Shown: positions 15,866-24,953 of the stretch, piece by piece
Numbering within the stretch: the first letter of the stretch is position 1
Layout of the letters: each line of letters opens with the position of its first letter
NCBI RefSeq assembly: GCF_002343915.1
Contig: NZ_NETK01000001.1
Span: 7,330,001-7,394,000 of the forward strand
Origin: Nannocystis exedens
GTDB lineage: Bacteria; Myxococcota_A; Polyangia; Nannocystales; Nannocystaceae
Direction of reading: 5' to 3'
Length of the DNA: 64,000 nucleotides
The notes under the pieces: generated by a model
What the model saw: the letters and a program-made list of their open reading frames with translations, nothing else
The model's database searches: none
Told to the model about the DNA's origin: nothing
Program-made: the position numbers and the translations under genes

Positions 15866-16795
15866 TCATCGCCCGCGCAGCGCCGCCAGGTAGACGTGGA
15901 GGTAGCCGCGGTAGCGGCGGGGCAGGCCGGCGGCGACGCGGCGGTGCAGGGCCGGCACGGCGTGGAACGGCACGGCCGGCCAGCCGTGGTGCTCGGCGTG
16001 GTAGGGCATGTTCCAGAACAGCCACCTGACGGCGGCGTTGCTGCGGACCGATCGGGTCCGCGCGAGCACGTCGCCGTCGGTCGGCATGCCGGTGTGCTCG
16101 GCGGCGAGGTAAGGCCCGAGCACCACGTGGGCGCCGGCGCAGCCGGCCAGCAGCCACCCCAGCGCGGGCCACACCAGCCAGGCGAGCGCCACGAGCACGA
16201 CCAGGACGGCGACGATGATCCGCGCCTCGTGGATCGTCGCCGGGCGCTGGACCTCGGGCAGCCACGGCATCCATTTGACGAACCACTTCGGCCCGCGCGG
16301 CGCCGCGAGGTTGACCAGCGCGGCCAGCTTGGCGAGCAGCAGCGGCAGCCCGCTGAGCACGATCAGCGCGGCGATCGGGTTCTTGGGCCAGGCCGCCAGC
16401 GCGAGGTCGCCGCCGGGGACCTCGGGATCGCCGACCTCGTGGGTCTTGCGGTGGTGCTCGAAGTGGAAGGCGACGAAGCCGGTCGGCGGCATCAGCGACA
16501 GGCCGGCCGCGAGCTGCAGCACCAGCCGGTTCAGCCGCTTGCTGGCGAAGGCGGTGCCGTGGCCGGCCTCGTGCATCGGCGCGAACATCGAGGCCAACAG
16601 CACGCTGTAGGCCGCGAACACCGGCCAGAACACGCGCGCGTCGGCGTCCGCGAGCGCGACCGTGGCGACCGCGGAGGCCGCGAGCAAGCCGAGCTGGATG
16701 GCGAACCGACGCACGCCCGGGCCGTCGCGGCGCGCGTACAGCTCGCGCCGCTCGTCGGCCGTCAGCGTCGTCGCGCTCGAGAACTCGCCCTCCAT
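15866..16795 (-). CDS. Membrane fatty acid desaturase / hydroxylase family protein
   Basis: 309 residues with four to five hydrophobic segments and the three histidine boxes of membrane di-iron desaturases: HEAGH, HFEHHRKTH and HAEHH. A further His (VPALH) follows near the C-terminus. The likely role is desaturation or hydroxylation of a lipid, possibly a carotenoid; the substrate cannot be told from sequence. ATG 16795 was chosen because AGGAGG is about 5 nt upstream; the open frame continues further with no support. The next minus-strand gene ends 29 nt upstream, so both may share a transcript. Confidence 0.85.
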   Translation of the reverse strand: MEGEFSSATTLTADERRELYARRDGPGVRRFAIQLGLLAASAVATVALADADARVFWPVFAAYSVLLASMFAPMHEAGHGTAFASKRLNRLVLQLAAGLSLMPPTGFVAFHFEHHRKTHEVGDPEVPGGDLALAAWPKNPIAALIVLSGLPLLLAKLAALVNLAAPRGPKWFVKWMPWLPEVQRPATIHEARIIVAVLVVLVALAWLVWPALGWLLAGCAGAHVVLGPYLAAEHTGMPTDGDVLARTRSVRSNAAVRWLFWNMPYHAEHHGWPAVPFHAVPALHRRVAAGLPRRYRGYLHVYLAALRGR

Positions 16796-16824
16796 CGCGC
16801 CTCCTCGCGGGACGCTTTTGTCGG

Positions 16825-17601
16825 TCAGTTGTTGCGGCGGCGCAGCGCGCCCTCGATCGACTCGAGCTCGTTGATGTAGAGCTCGCCGCCGACGTTGCCG
16901 CGCGGGTTCAGCAGCAGCGACCCGACCCGGCGCGACACCGCCAGCGGCACCAGGCGGGCGCCCGGGATCAGCGCGAACGGCCAGCCCTTCGGCTGCCACA
17001 GCCGCAGCGAGTCGATCTCGGTGAAGGCGGCGATGACCGGGAAGCTGCCGAGGCGGTCGACCTCGAGCGGCTCGTCGCTGGTGCGGCCCGCCGGGTTCAC
17101 CGGCATCAGGAAGGTCGCGTTCATCACGGCGACGTAGACCCGCTGGCGCGCGTCCATGTCGCGGCGCACCGCCAGGGTCTTCATCGCCCGCACGAGGTCG
17201 GGGTTGCGGGTCGGCTCGGGGTCGCCGAGCTGCAGCTCGAAGGTCGCCGGCGCGTCGGCCTCGACGCCGAAGATCTGGGAGAACAGCGCCAGCAGCTCGT
17301 CGGCCAGCCTGCCGGCCGCGTCGGCGCCGGTCAGGCGGACGTCGCGGAACAGGTTGTTGAAGCCGCTGCGCTCGAAGTAGCCGCGCTCGCCGAGCGACCG
17401 CAGCCGCGCCGGGGTCAGCTGCGCCGGGCCGCCGAGGTAGAAGTTCGAGACGACCTCGACCGCCAGGTCGGAGCCGCCCAGGCGGCCGTGCACGACCACG
17501 TAATAGTCCCCCGCGGCGACGACCAGTTTGTTGTCGGCCCCGCCGCTTTCGGTGAGCTGCTGCAGGGACGTGACGAGCCGGTCGCGAGTGAGTGTGGACA
17601 T
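16825..17601 (-). CDS. SseB-family-like soluble protein
   Basis: 258 residues. The C-terminal third (KGWPFALIPGARLVPLAV to ELESIEG) resembles SseB N-terminal-domain proteins. The first part resembles a small alpha/beta module around GDYYVVVHGRLGG. No catalytic motif is seen. The start MSTLTRDRL (17601) gives a clean N-terminus and leaves a 140-nt gap to the divergent msrA. Function unknown. Confidence 0.65.
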   Translation of the reverse strand: MSTLTRDRLVTSLQQLTESGGADNKLVVAAGDYYVVVHGRLGGSDLAVEVVSNFYLGGPAQLTPARLRSLGERGYFERSGFNNLFRDVRLTGADAAGRLADELLALFSQIFGVEADAPATFELQLGDPEPTRNPDLVRAMKTLAVRRDMDARQRVYVAVMNATFLMPVNPAGRTSDEPLEVDRLGSFPVIAAFTEIDSLRLWQPKGWPFALIPGARLVPLAVSRRVGSLLLNPRGNVGGELYINELESIEGALRRRNN

Positions 17602-17741
17602 GCGGGGGAAGGGCGAAGATAGCAGAGCCGCCCGGAAGCGCCCGGCCGCCGGCCCGTCCCGACGTGCGCGATCCGGCACGCAGCACCTCCCGGGCCCGGT
17701 CGCGCTGGCCGTGGCCGCCGCCATGCGTCACCCTGCGGGGG

Positions 17742-18389
17742 ATGTCCTGGTTCGCCTCGTCCGACAAGCTCCGAATGCCGCGCCCGCAAGAGGCGCTCCC
17801 CGGCCGCGAGACCCCCATGCCGGTCGCCGCGCAGCACGCGGTCCTCGGCGGGCCGATGTCGCCGCCGTTCCCGGCCGGCGCCGAGATCGCCATGTTCGGC
17901 ATGGGCTGCTTCTGGGGCGCCGAGAAGAAGTTCTGGCAGGTGCCCGGCGTGATCTCCACGATGGTCGGCTACGCCGCCGGCTACACCCCGAACCCGACCT
18001 ACCGCGAGGTGTGCAGCGGCCGCACCGGCCACAACGAGGTCGTCCAGGTGGTCTTCGACCCGCAGCGCGTCCGCTACGAAGCGCTGCTGCGCGTGTTCTG
18101 GGAGAACCACGACCCGACCCAGGGCATGCGCCAGGGCAACGACGTCGGTACGCAGTACCGCTCGGGGATCTACTACACCAGCGAGGCGCAGAAGCAGGCG
18201 GCCGAGGCGTCGCGCGACGCGTACCAGAAGCGCCTGCTCGACGCGGCGTTCGGCGAGATCACGACCGAGGTGCTGCCGGCGCCGACGTTTTATTACGCGG
18301 AGGACTATCACCAGCAATATCTACATAAGAATCCGGGGGGGTACTGTGGGATTGGCGGCACCGGCGTGTCGTGTCCCACGGGCATTTGA
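17742..18389 (+). CDS. msrA: Peptide-methionine (S)-S-oxide reductase MsrA
   Basis: Repairs methionine-S-sulfoxide. About 215 residues. GMGCFWGAEKKF holds the catalytic Cys, GYAAGYTPNPTY follows, and EDYHQQYL is the substrate-binding block. The C-terminal GYCGIGGTGVSCP contains two resolving cysteines. ATG 17742 (MSWFASSDK) was chosen; upstream in-frame sequence is not MsrA-like. The last about 40 codons use A/T-ending codons unusual for this window. An independent copy of this 3' end lies at 19.6 kb. Confidence 0.95.
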   Translation: MSWFASSDKLRMPRPQEALPGRETPMPVAAQHAVLGGPMSPPFPAGAEIAMFGMGCFWGAEKKFWQVPGVISTMVGYAAGYTPNPTYREVCSGRTGHNEVVQVVFDPQRVRYEALLRVFWENHDPTQGMRQGNDVGTQYRSGIYYTSEAQKQAAEASRDAYQKRLLDAAFGEITTEVLPAPTFYYAEDYHQQYLHKNPGGYCGIGGTGVSCPTGI

Positions 18390-18476
18390 GAATACCTCGA
18401 TCCTGCGGCAGGCAAGCGAATGAGCGCTCGACGCGACCCCGACTCGTCGAGGGCTTGCGAATAACTGCAATGGCGA

Positions 18477-19379
18477 TCACTTCGGGACGCACATTCCGAG
18501 GTAGGTGAGCTCCGGCGCCAGAATGTAGCCGGATGCGTCCTGATATGGGACGCACTTCTCGTTGACTGAGCATTGCTGCGGATCGTCCAGGGTACAGAGG
18601 GGAGTGCAGCAGCCCTTACCCATCCCCGGATCGCAGTCTGGCAACAGCGCGGGGCTGGCACAGCCGAGCCCCAGATCGCATACGGTAGGGTCGGGGCCAA
18701 AGTCCTGGCAAGGATCGCCTTCCAAGGCGAAGAACCACTCAGGATAGGACAGACAGCGAGCAAGCGTGATTTCGTCGAACGTGTACATCGGCTGGATGGC
18801 GCAGGTATTGGATTCTGAGCATCCGAAGTTCGAGAATGGGTTGCATTCGGACGGACCGAGGCAATCCGCGTCGTAACCGGGCTGTGAGTCGCAGACCTCT
18901 TCCGCATCGACGACGCCGTCGCTGCAGGTTGTCACGGTGCACTTGCCCTGGTCGCACAGCTCGCCGGCGTCGGCGTCGCACTCAGTGTGGTCCTGGCAGA
19001 GGGCGCACTTCGGCTCGTCGGGGAAGGCTTCATTGAAGGTCTCGAGGCCGGCCTCGCAGGCGTCGAGGCAGAGCTGGGCGTCGTTCTCGCTGCCTTGCCA
19101 GCAGGTGCCGTTCTGGCCGAAGCCCATCTGCGCGGCGGGCAGCTCGCCGGGAGCCGCGGCGGAGATGCACGCGAGGTAGCGGTCGCAGATCGCGTGGGTG
19201 GAAGGACCTCCGGTGTCTCCGGTGCTGCTGCCTGTGCTGGTCGTTTGACCCTCCGTCCCGGACGAGTTCGTCGTGCTTGGTGACCCCGTCACGCTTGCCT
19301 CGGAAGTGCTATCCCCGCAGGCCAAGGCGAGGACCGCGAGAGGCAGAACGAGCGCGGAGAGCGGGAGAATGGGGCGCAT
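18477..19379 (-). CDS. Cysteine-rich lipoprotein
   Basis: 300 residues. The signal peptide ends in the lipobox LALACG (Cys about 21), then a Thr/Ser/Gly linker. The mature part has over 20 cysteines in pairs, including HTECDADAGELCDQGKC, a recurring motif in myxobacterial surface proteins. No enzymatic motif. It lies between msrA and the broken msrA copy, on the opposite strand, which suggests this segment arrived or was rearranged together. Confidence 0.75.
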   Translation of the reverse strand: MRPILPLSALVLPLAVLALACGDSTSEASVTGSPSTTNSSGTEGQTTSTGSSTGDTGGPSTHAICDRYLACISAAAPGELPAAQMGFGQNGTCWQGSENDAQLCLDACEAGLETFNEAFPDEPKCALCQDHTECDADAGELCDQGKCTVTTCSDGVVDAEEVCDSQPGYDADCLGPSECNPFSNFGCSESNTCAIQPMYTFDEITLARCLSYPEWFFALEGDPCQDFGPDPTVCDLGLGCASPALLPDCDPGMGKGCCTPLCTLDDPQQCSVNEKCVPYQDASGYILAPELTYLGMCVPK

Positions 19380-19561
19380 GTGTGCTCTCTACACGGCAAG
19401 AGCGAGCGGCGCGCTGCTGCGGTTAACGGAGCAGCCGGCCGCTTCTCCATTTACGTCTTGACGCGCATGTGCCGTTCGACTAGGCAGGGGTTCAGCCGGC
19501 CGCCCGGCTCTACCCAGACGTGACCCGAACCCTAAGTACTGCAGAAGGCTCGGTTGCTACT

Positions 19562-19663
19562 GCCGAGGACTACCATCAGCAGTATTTGCACCCAAATCCG
19601 GGCGGGTACTGCGGGCTCGGAGGTACAGGCGTTTCCTGTCCTGTCGGGCTTGCAAGCGCCTGA
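19562..19663 (+). pseudogene. Broken second msrA: C-terminal fragment
   Basis: The translation AEDYHQQYLHPNPGGYCGLG, then GTGVSCPVG and a stop, matches the last about 30 residues of the intact MsrA at 17742-18389. At DNA level the two differ at many third positions, so this is an old paralogue remnant and not a fresh duplication. No upstream msrA sequence is present. Confidence 0.85.
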
Positions 19664-19692
19664 GCCGCGCCGGCGCGCTGATGCACGAGGCA

Positions 19693-19776
19693 TACGCAAC
19701 CGACGCTCGGCGACGGCGCGCGCCTCCGTAGGGTGAGCGATGCCGGCGGTCGTCGCCCGGGGTAGGGTGCTGCATG
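19693..19776 (+). repeat. Direct repeat, copy 1: duplicated gene-start region
   Basis: From TACGCAAC through CCTCCGTAGGGTGA and CGATGCCGG to a terminal CATG, it parallels 19863-19950 with scattered changes. Its ATG opens only a 10-codon frame, so this copy is a promoter and start without its gene. Confidence 0.75.
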
Positions 19777-19862
19777 TACGAGCTCGACACAGTCGTGATT
19801 ATGTGACCCGCTCTCGCCGGCTCGGCGGCGGAGCCGGCCTCTTGGCCGCGAGCGCGCCCGAC

Positions 19863-19950
19863 TACGCAATTGACGCTCGTCGCCAAGTGCGCCCTCCGTA
19901 GGGTGATCGATGCCGGTGATCGTCGGCCCGGGGTATGGGGTCACGCCATG
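19863..19950 (+). repeat. Direct repeat, copy 2: upstream region of the repeat-rich lipoprotein
   Basis: Second copy of the 84-88-nt block. It ends in the ATG that starts the 19948 lipoprotein gene. Shared blocks include GACGCTCG, CCTCCGTAGGGTGA and CCCGGGGTA. Confidence 0.75.
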
Positions 19951-21822
19951 CCCGAGAGCACCACCGAGCCAACGATCCACCCCCTCCGGCGCTCTGCCAG
20001 CGGCGCAGCCGCGGCGCTCCTGCTGCTCGTCACGGCCTGCAGCGACGACGTCGCCGGCAGCGCGACGACGGACGAGACGACGACGACGAGCGGCGAGACG
20101 ACCACCGCGGCGAGCGTGACGACCGCCGAGCCCACGACCTCCGGCGGCTCGGAGAGCGGGAGCACCACCACCGCGGAGCCGACCACCACCACGTTGGGCC
20201 CCACCGACGGCACCTCGATGCCGGTGAGCTCGACCACCGACGACGACACCACCGATGGCACCTCGATGCCGGTGAGCTCGACCACCGACGACACCACCAC
20301 CGGCACCGTCGACGACACCACCACCACGAGCGACACCGGCGGCGTGTGCGAGCCGGGGGCCAGCGAGGACTGCTACAGCGGCCCGGAGGGCACCCGCGAC
20401 GTCGGCGTGTGCAAGGCGGGGGTTCGTACCTGCGCCGCCGACGGCAGCGGCTTCGGGCCCTGCGTCGGCGAGGTCACCCCGAGCCCGGAGGACTGCAGCA
20501 CGCCCGCCGACGACAACTGCCTCGGCGATGTCCCCGAGTGCGGCGCGGCGCTGTGGGTCGAGCAATTCGGCGGCCCGCTGGAGAACGAGACCAGCAGCCT
20601 CGCCGTCGGCCCCGACGACGGCATCGCCATCACCGGCAGGTTCTACGGCGCCCTCGACTTCGGCGGCGGGACGCTCGTCAGCGCCGGCCTGTACGACGGC
20701 TACCTCGCCCGCTTCGACGGCGACGGCCACCATCTCTGGAGCCGTCGCTTCGGCAGCGCCGACCAGGAGTACGGCCGCGACGTCGCCTTCGACGCGGCCG
20801 GCGGCGTCGTCCTCTCCGCCAACATCAACGGCGCCGTCGACCTCGGCGGCGGGACGCTCGCCAGCACCGACGGGCAGGACATCGCCGTCGCCCGCTACGA
20901 CGCCGGCGGGGCGCACGAGTGGAGCGCGCTCTACAAAGGTCCCGACAAACAGGACGGTGTGAGCTGCGCGATCGACAGCCACGACGACGTGATCCTCGGC
21001 GGGGGCTTCTACGCGAACTTCGAGCTGGGCCCCGCGACCCTGACCAGCGCGGGTGATGCCGACATCTACCTCGCCAGGCTCGACGGCGACGGCGGGTACC
21101 AGTGGGCCGAGCGCTTCGGCAACGCCGACCACCAGTACGCCCTCACCACCGTCGACGGCGACGACCACCTCCTCCAGGCCGGGTACTTCGTCGGCTCGCT
21201 CGACTACGGAGGCGGGCCGATGCTCGCCAACGGCCGCGACGTGTTCCTCGCCAAGCTCGACGGCGACGGCGGGCACGTGTGGAGCCAGCGCTTCGGCGAC
21301 GGCGGCGATCAGCGGATCCAGACGCTCGCCGCCGACGCCGCGGGGCGCGTGCTGGTCGGCGGGTACTTCGACGGCGTCCTCGACTTCGGCGGTGGTCCTC
21401 TGATGCACGAGGGCAACTTCGACGCCTTCGTCGCGGTCTTCGACGCCGACGGCGACCACCTCTGGAGCCGTCGCCTCGGCGGACCGGGCACCTCGCGCAT
21501 CGACGCCATCACCGCCGACGCCGCGGGCAACGTCATCGTCGGCGGCATCTTCAACCAGGCCATCGACCTCGGCGGCGGCGCTGAACTGACGGCGGGCCCG
21601 CACGCCGCCGCCTTCCTCGCCAAGTACGATCCCGCCGGCGAGCTGCTCCACGGCGTCAACCTCGGCACCGGCGCCGGCTACCACTGGCTCGCGGGCGTCG
21701 CCACCAACGCCGCCGGTCACGTCGTCGTCCTCGGCTCTTTCAGCGAGAGCATCGACATCGCCGGCGAGGTCCTGACGACCGCCGGCAAGACCGACATCTT
21801 CCTGGCCAAGCTCGCGCTCTGA
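19948..21822 (+). CDS. Lipoprotein with beta-propeller-like repeats
   Basis: 624 residues. Signal peptide with lipobox LLVTAC, then a linker of about 100 residues built of Thr/Ser/Asp, including two identical TDGTSMPVSSTTDD units. A small four-Cys domain (CEPGASEDCYSGPEGTRDVG) follows. The rest is about nine repeats of the type GALDFGGGTLVSAG..D.YLARFDGDG.HLWSRRFG, resembling SBBP-type propeller blades. It is probably an outer-membrane surface protein. The start ATG 19948 sits at the end of the duplicated upstream block. Confidence 0.8.
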   Translation: MPESTTEPTIHPLRRSASGAAAALLLLVTACSDDVAGSATTDETTTTSGETTTAASVTTAEPTTSGGSESGSTTTAEPTTTTLGPTDGTSMPVSSTTDDDTTDGTSMPVSSTTDDTTTGTVDDTTTTSDTGGVCEPGASEDCYSGPEGTRDVGVCKAGVRTCAADGSGFGPCVGEVTPSPEDCSTPADDNCLGDVPECGAALWVEQFGGPLENETSSLAVGPDDGIAITGRFYGALDFGGGTLVSAGLYDGYLARFDGDGHHLWSRRFGSADQEYGRDVAFDAAGGVVLSANINGAVDLGGGTLASTDGQDIAVARYDAGGAHEWSALYKGPDKQDGVSCAIDSHDDVILGGGFYANFELGPATLTSAGDADIYLARLDGDGGYQWAERFGNADHQYALTTVDGDDHLLQAGYFVGSLDYGGGPMLANGRDVFLAKLDGDGGHVWSQRFGDGGDQRIQTLAADAAGRVLVGGYFDGVLDFGGGPLMHEGNFDAFVAVFDADGDHLWSRRLGGPGTSRIDAITADAAGNVIVGGIFNQAIDLGGGAELTAGPHAAAFLAKYDPAGELLHGVNLGTGAGYHWLAGVATNAAGHVVVLGSFSESIDIAGEVLTTAGKTDIFLAKLAL

Positions 21823-22331
21823 GCCCCCGACGGCGCGCCCCAGGTGGCACCGTGATCCGCCCTGCTCGGCTCGCCTGGGCGTCGCAGGGGGCGATCACAC
21901 TGGGACCCGAGCTCCCGCGATCTTCGGAGGACACGTCCGATAAGAACTCGTCGACGAATGCGGGGAGGCTCGGCGATCGGGCTCGGGCTCCGGTCCCGGT
22001 TCGGGCTCGGGATTGTTCTGTCCGTCGCGATGTGCGCCTTCGCAGAAGTCGGTTCTTGATGCTGTTTCTACCTCCCACTTTCATCCTGGTGAGGATCATG
22101 GCGATCGCGATCGAGTTGTTTTCCATGAGGGGATCGCGGGTCGCGACGCCGCATCCCTCCCTGGCACGCACCGGATGAAACGAATGCAGGGATGTGCCCG
22201 GAGGCGTGAGCCTGTGCGCCGCGGATCGCTGATGGCATGCCTGAAGGGACATGCTCTTTCAGGCATGCGCGAACCGGCGCATGCGCGGCTCGGTTGACAG
22301 CGGCGCGCGGCGCGGACACCCTCGCGCAGCC
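21823..22331. other. 509-nt gap with an unusually A/T-rich core
   Basis: Positions about 21900-22190 have clearly lower GC than the surroundings, and several short frames are open. None gives a recognisable protein. It may be decayed or imported DNA. The 3' part holds the hairpin at 22235-22268. Confidence 0.45.
22235..22268. repeat. 11-bp perfect hairpin of the CATG word family
   Basis: GCATGCCTGAA (22235-22245) / TTCAGGCATGC (22258-22268). The 12-nt loop GGGACATGCTCT itself contains a word copy. It lies 64 nt ahead of the next gene start, so it is in the 5' region here and not at a gene end. Confidence 0.75.
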
Positions 22332-24914
22332 ATGTCGAAGCTCCCCCAAAAGCCCGCTCACTTGCCTGCCGAAGCGTTCTGGGAGGACGACTGCTGGAAC
22401 TTCGGCGTCAAGGATCCGACCGGCCGGCGCGTCGGGACCTGGACGGCGTGGCGGCCGAGCGGCGAGGTCGAGTGCGTCGAGGAGTGGGGCGACGGGACGC
22501 AGCGGCTCGAGTATCGGCGCTTCCACCCGGACGGCTCGGAGTCGCAGCGCGGGGTGAAGAATCTTTTAAAAAATGTGTGGACCGGGTTGATGCGGTGGAC
22601 CCGGCTGGACGGCCCGTCGCCGGAGGACAAGTTCTGGGACTCGAGCCTGGGCGAGGCCGTGCGGGCCATCGAGCGCGAGTTCGACGACGAGGGCTACGTC
22701 GTGACGGAGCGGATGTTCGACGCGCAGGGCCGCCTGGTCGGGCGGGACGGCGAGCCGCCGCCGCCGCGGCCGGCGAACGTGCCGGCGCAGGCGTTCTACG
22801 ACTCCGACGAGGGCGCGTGGGTGCTGCAGCGGAGCGCGCTCGTGACCGGCGAGCTCCGCGGCGAGCGGCGCGTGTGGGACCGCGACGGGGTGCTCGGCGA
22901 GCGCAGCCTGCACGAGCCCGCGGGCACGCCGCGCGAAGAGGACACTTTTGAAAGCGGCCGGCTGTGGATGTCCAAGCGGTGGGCGGAAAATGGCGACATG
23001 GTCCAGTCGTTTTATTATCCCGACACCGATCCGCCGGTCGTCCGCAGCGCGACGCTCTACCGCAAGGGCGAGAAGGATCGCACGGAGACCTTCTTCGACG
23101 CGCAGGGGCAGAAGCTCTACTCGGTGCGCATGGAGGAGGTCGGGCCGCACCACGTCCGCCGCTATTACAACGACCGGCTGGTGTTCGAGGCGATCGCCGG
23201 CGAGGACCCGAAGCAGCCGCCGAGCAAGGTCGAGTACTACGACCTCTCGGGCGCGTTGCTGGTCTCGTACGCGTCGACGGGCGGGGGCAAGGGCGTGTGG
23301 ACCCTGCACGACGCGACCGGCGCGGCGGCGCTGACGATGCCGACGGACGGCGAGCACTCGCTCAACGAGTACGACCATTGGGACTGCTTCATGCCGGGCT
23401 TCGCCAGCTACGACGAGGAGCGCACGGTGGATGACGCGACGGCGGTCCGCGAGGCATTCCACGACGCTCACGACGAGGAAGTCACGCGCGCGGCGCTGGA
23501 TCGGCTGGAGCGGTCGCCCGAGCTGGTGGCTGCCCTCGGCCGCGGCTCCTGGGCGCGGGTCGAGACCGCCTTCGGCGACGCCCGCGAGCTGCCGCGCTAC
23601 GTCCATGGCGTGCTCGCCGACGATCCGGCGCTGGCGGCGTATTCGCTCGAGCAAATCTGGCCGGAGATCGAACATCAGGGCAGCGTGTACCCGGCGACGT
23701 ATCGGGTGGCGACGGCGCTGGCGACGGTGCTGCCGCTACAAGCGGCGCGGCCGGCGGTGGAGCGGCGCTTGATCGACTTCCTGGTCCAGGTGCTGCGGCT
23801 CCCGTACATCACCCAGGAGCGCGAGCCGTACGAGGCGTGGATGACGGCGATGCGCCCTTCGCTGCCGCGCCTCGTGGCGCTCGTGGGCGGCGAGGACCAG
23901 GAGCTGGCCCGCGCAGGAGAGCTCTTGCTGGCGCACGCGGGGCGAGGCGAGCGCGAGGTGATCGCGCTGTTCGAGCGGCGGCTGCGTGCGGGCGTGACGC
24001 CGGCCGACCGCGGGCGGGCGGCGATGGGGCTCGGCATGACGGCCAGCGCGGAGGCGTCGCGGCCAGCGTTCGAGCGCGCGTTCGCGGCCGAGAGCGACCC
24101 GATGGTGCGCTTCGTGTTGGCGGTGCTGCTGGGGCCGCGCGCGAAGCAGCCGGCGCCGGAGTGGATCGCGGCGATCGAGCCGTACGCGATCGATGGTTCG
24201 CCGATCGAGGAATCGACGGCCGAGCTGGCGCCGTTCTTCAGCGGGGACGTCGCCGCGGTCGCGCGCGCCCACCTGCCCGCGGAGGTGCTCGCGCGGCACA
24301 TGGACGCGCTCATGGAGGCGATGCGCGAGCAGGACGCGCTGTCGCAGGTGACGACGCTGGAGACGCTCTTCCGCGTGCTCTTTTCTGATGGCGTGCCCGA
24401 GCAACTGTCGGCGGTGCAACGCCGGGCGCTGCGGGCCTGCGCGGACGTGATCGAAGCGTTCCCGAACTTCGTCGATCACGCGGAGGTGTTCGACGAGTTC
24501 GACCTGCCCTACGACTCGTTCGAGCTGCGCCAGCTCGCGGACCGCGAGGAGCCGCCGGCGCGCGCGGCCGGAGGCGCGAAGCGGCCGGGGGCGAAGAAGG
24601 CGACGAAGAAGTCGAGGGCGAAGAAGGCTGCGAAGAGGTCGGGGTCGAAGAAGGCGGCCAAGAAGTCGGGGAAGGCGGGGGCGAAGAAATCGGCGAAGTC
24701 TTCGCCGAAGGCCGGGGCGAAGAAGACGGCGAAGTCTGCGAGCAAGGCGGGGGCGAAGAAGTCGGCGAAGTCTGCGAGCAAGGCGGGGGCGAAGAAGTCG
24801 GCGAAGTCTGCGAGCAAGGCGGGGGCGAAGAAGTCGGCGACGTCCGCGAGCAAGGCGGGGGCGAAGAAGTCGGCGAAGGCTTCGCCCAAGTCGGGGGCGA
24901 AGAAGACGAAGTAG
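22332..24914 (+). CDS. MORN/HEAT-like repeat protein with histone H1-like Lys/Ala tail
   Basis: 860 residues, no signal peptide. The N-terminal about 330 residues contain repeated GTWTAWRPSGEVECVEEW-type units like MORN_2/YwqK antitoxin-type repeats. The middle (about 380-720) is helical and HEAT-like. The last about 130 residues are almost entirely Lys, Ala, Ser and Gly in 12-residue units (AKSASKAGAKKS). Such tails bind DNA or other polyanions in histone H1-like proteins. ATG 22332 (MSKLPQKPA) was preferred over the longer frame because upstream sequence is hairpin-word DNA. The overall role is unknown. Confidence 0.75.
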   Translation: MSKLPQKPAHLPAEAFWEDDCWNFGVKDPTGRRVGTWTAWRPSGEVECVEEWGDGTQRLEYRRFHPDGSESQRGVKNLLKNVWTGLMRWTRLDGPSPEDKFWDSSLGEAVRAIEREFDDEGYVVTERMFDAQGRLVGRDGEPPPPRPANVPAQAFYDSDEGAWVLQRSALVTGELRGERRVWDRDGVLGERSLHEPAGTPREEDTFESGRLWMSKRWAENGDMVQSFYYPDTDPPVVRSATLYRKGEKDRTETFFDAQGQKLYSVRMEEVGPHHVRRYYNDRLVFEAIAGEDPKQPPSKVEYYDLSGALLVSYASTGGGKGVWTLHDATGAAALTMPTDGEHSLNEYDHWDCFMPGFASYDEERTVDDATAVREAFHDAHDEEVTRAALDRLERSPELVAALGRGSWARVETAFGDARELPRYVHGVLADDPALAAYSLEQIWPEIEHQGSVYPATYRVATALATVLPLQAARPAVERRLIDFLVQVLRLPYITQEREPYEAWMTAMRPSLPRLVALVGGEDQELARAGELLLAHAGRGEREVIALFERRLRAGVTPADRGRAAMGLGMTASAEASRPAFERAFAAESDPMVRFVLAVLLGPRAKQPAPEWIAAIEPYAIDGSPIEESTAELAPFFSGDVAAVARAHLPAEVLARHMDALMEAMREQDALSQVTTLETLFRVLFSDGVPEQLSAVQRRALRACADVIEAFPNFVDHAEVFDEFDLPYDSFELRQLADREEPPARAAGGAKRPGAKKATKKSRAKKAAKRSGSKKAAKKSGKAGAKKSAKSSPKAGAKKTAKSASKAGAKKSAKSASKAGAKKSAKSASKAGAKKSATSASKAGAKKSAKASPKSGAKKTK
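24657..24908 (+). repeat. 36-bp tandem repeat encoding the Lys/Ala-rich tail
   Basis: Seven consecutive 36-nt units starting at 24657, 24693, 24729, 24765, 24801, 24837 and 24873. The units at 24729, 24765 and 24801 are essentially identical, so the array is young and may vary in copy number. Every unit keeps the reading frame. Confidence 0.85.
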
Positions 24915-24920
24915 TCGCGT

Positions 24921-24943
24921 GGGCCGGGTGAGGTGCCCGGCCC
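24921..24943. terminator. Bidirectional terminator-like hairpin
   Basis: GGGCCGGG (24921-24928) / CCCGGCCC (24936-24943), loop TGAGGTG, in the 39-nt gap between two convergent genes. It is not a member of the CATG word family. Confidence 0.6.
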
Positions 24944-24953
24944 GTCGATTTCG

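Noticed and set aside
24657..24908. CRISPR array
   Set aside because: Direct tandem repeats without unique spacers, all in one coding frame; a protein-coding tandem repeat.
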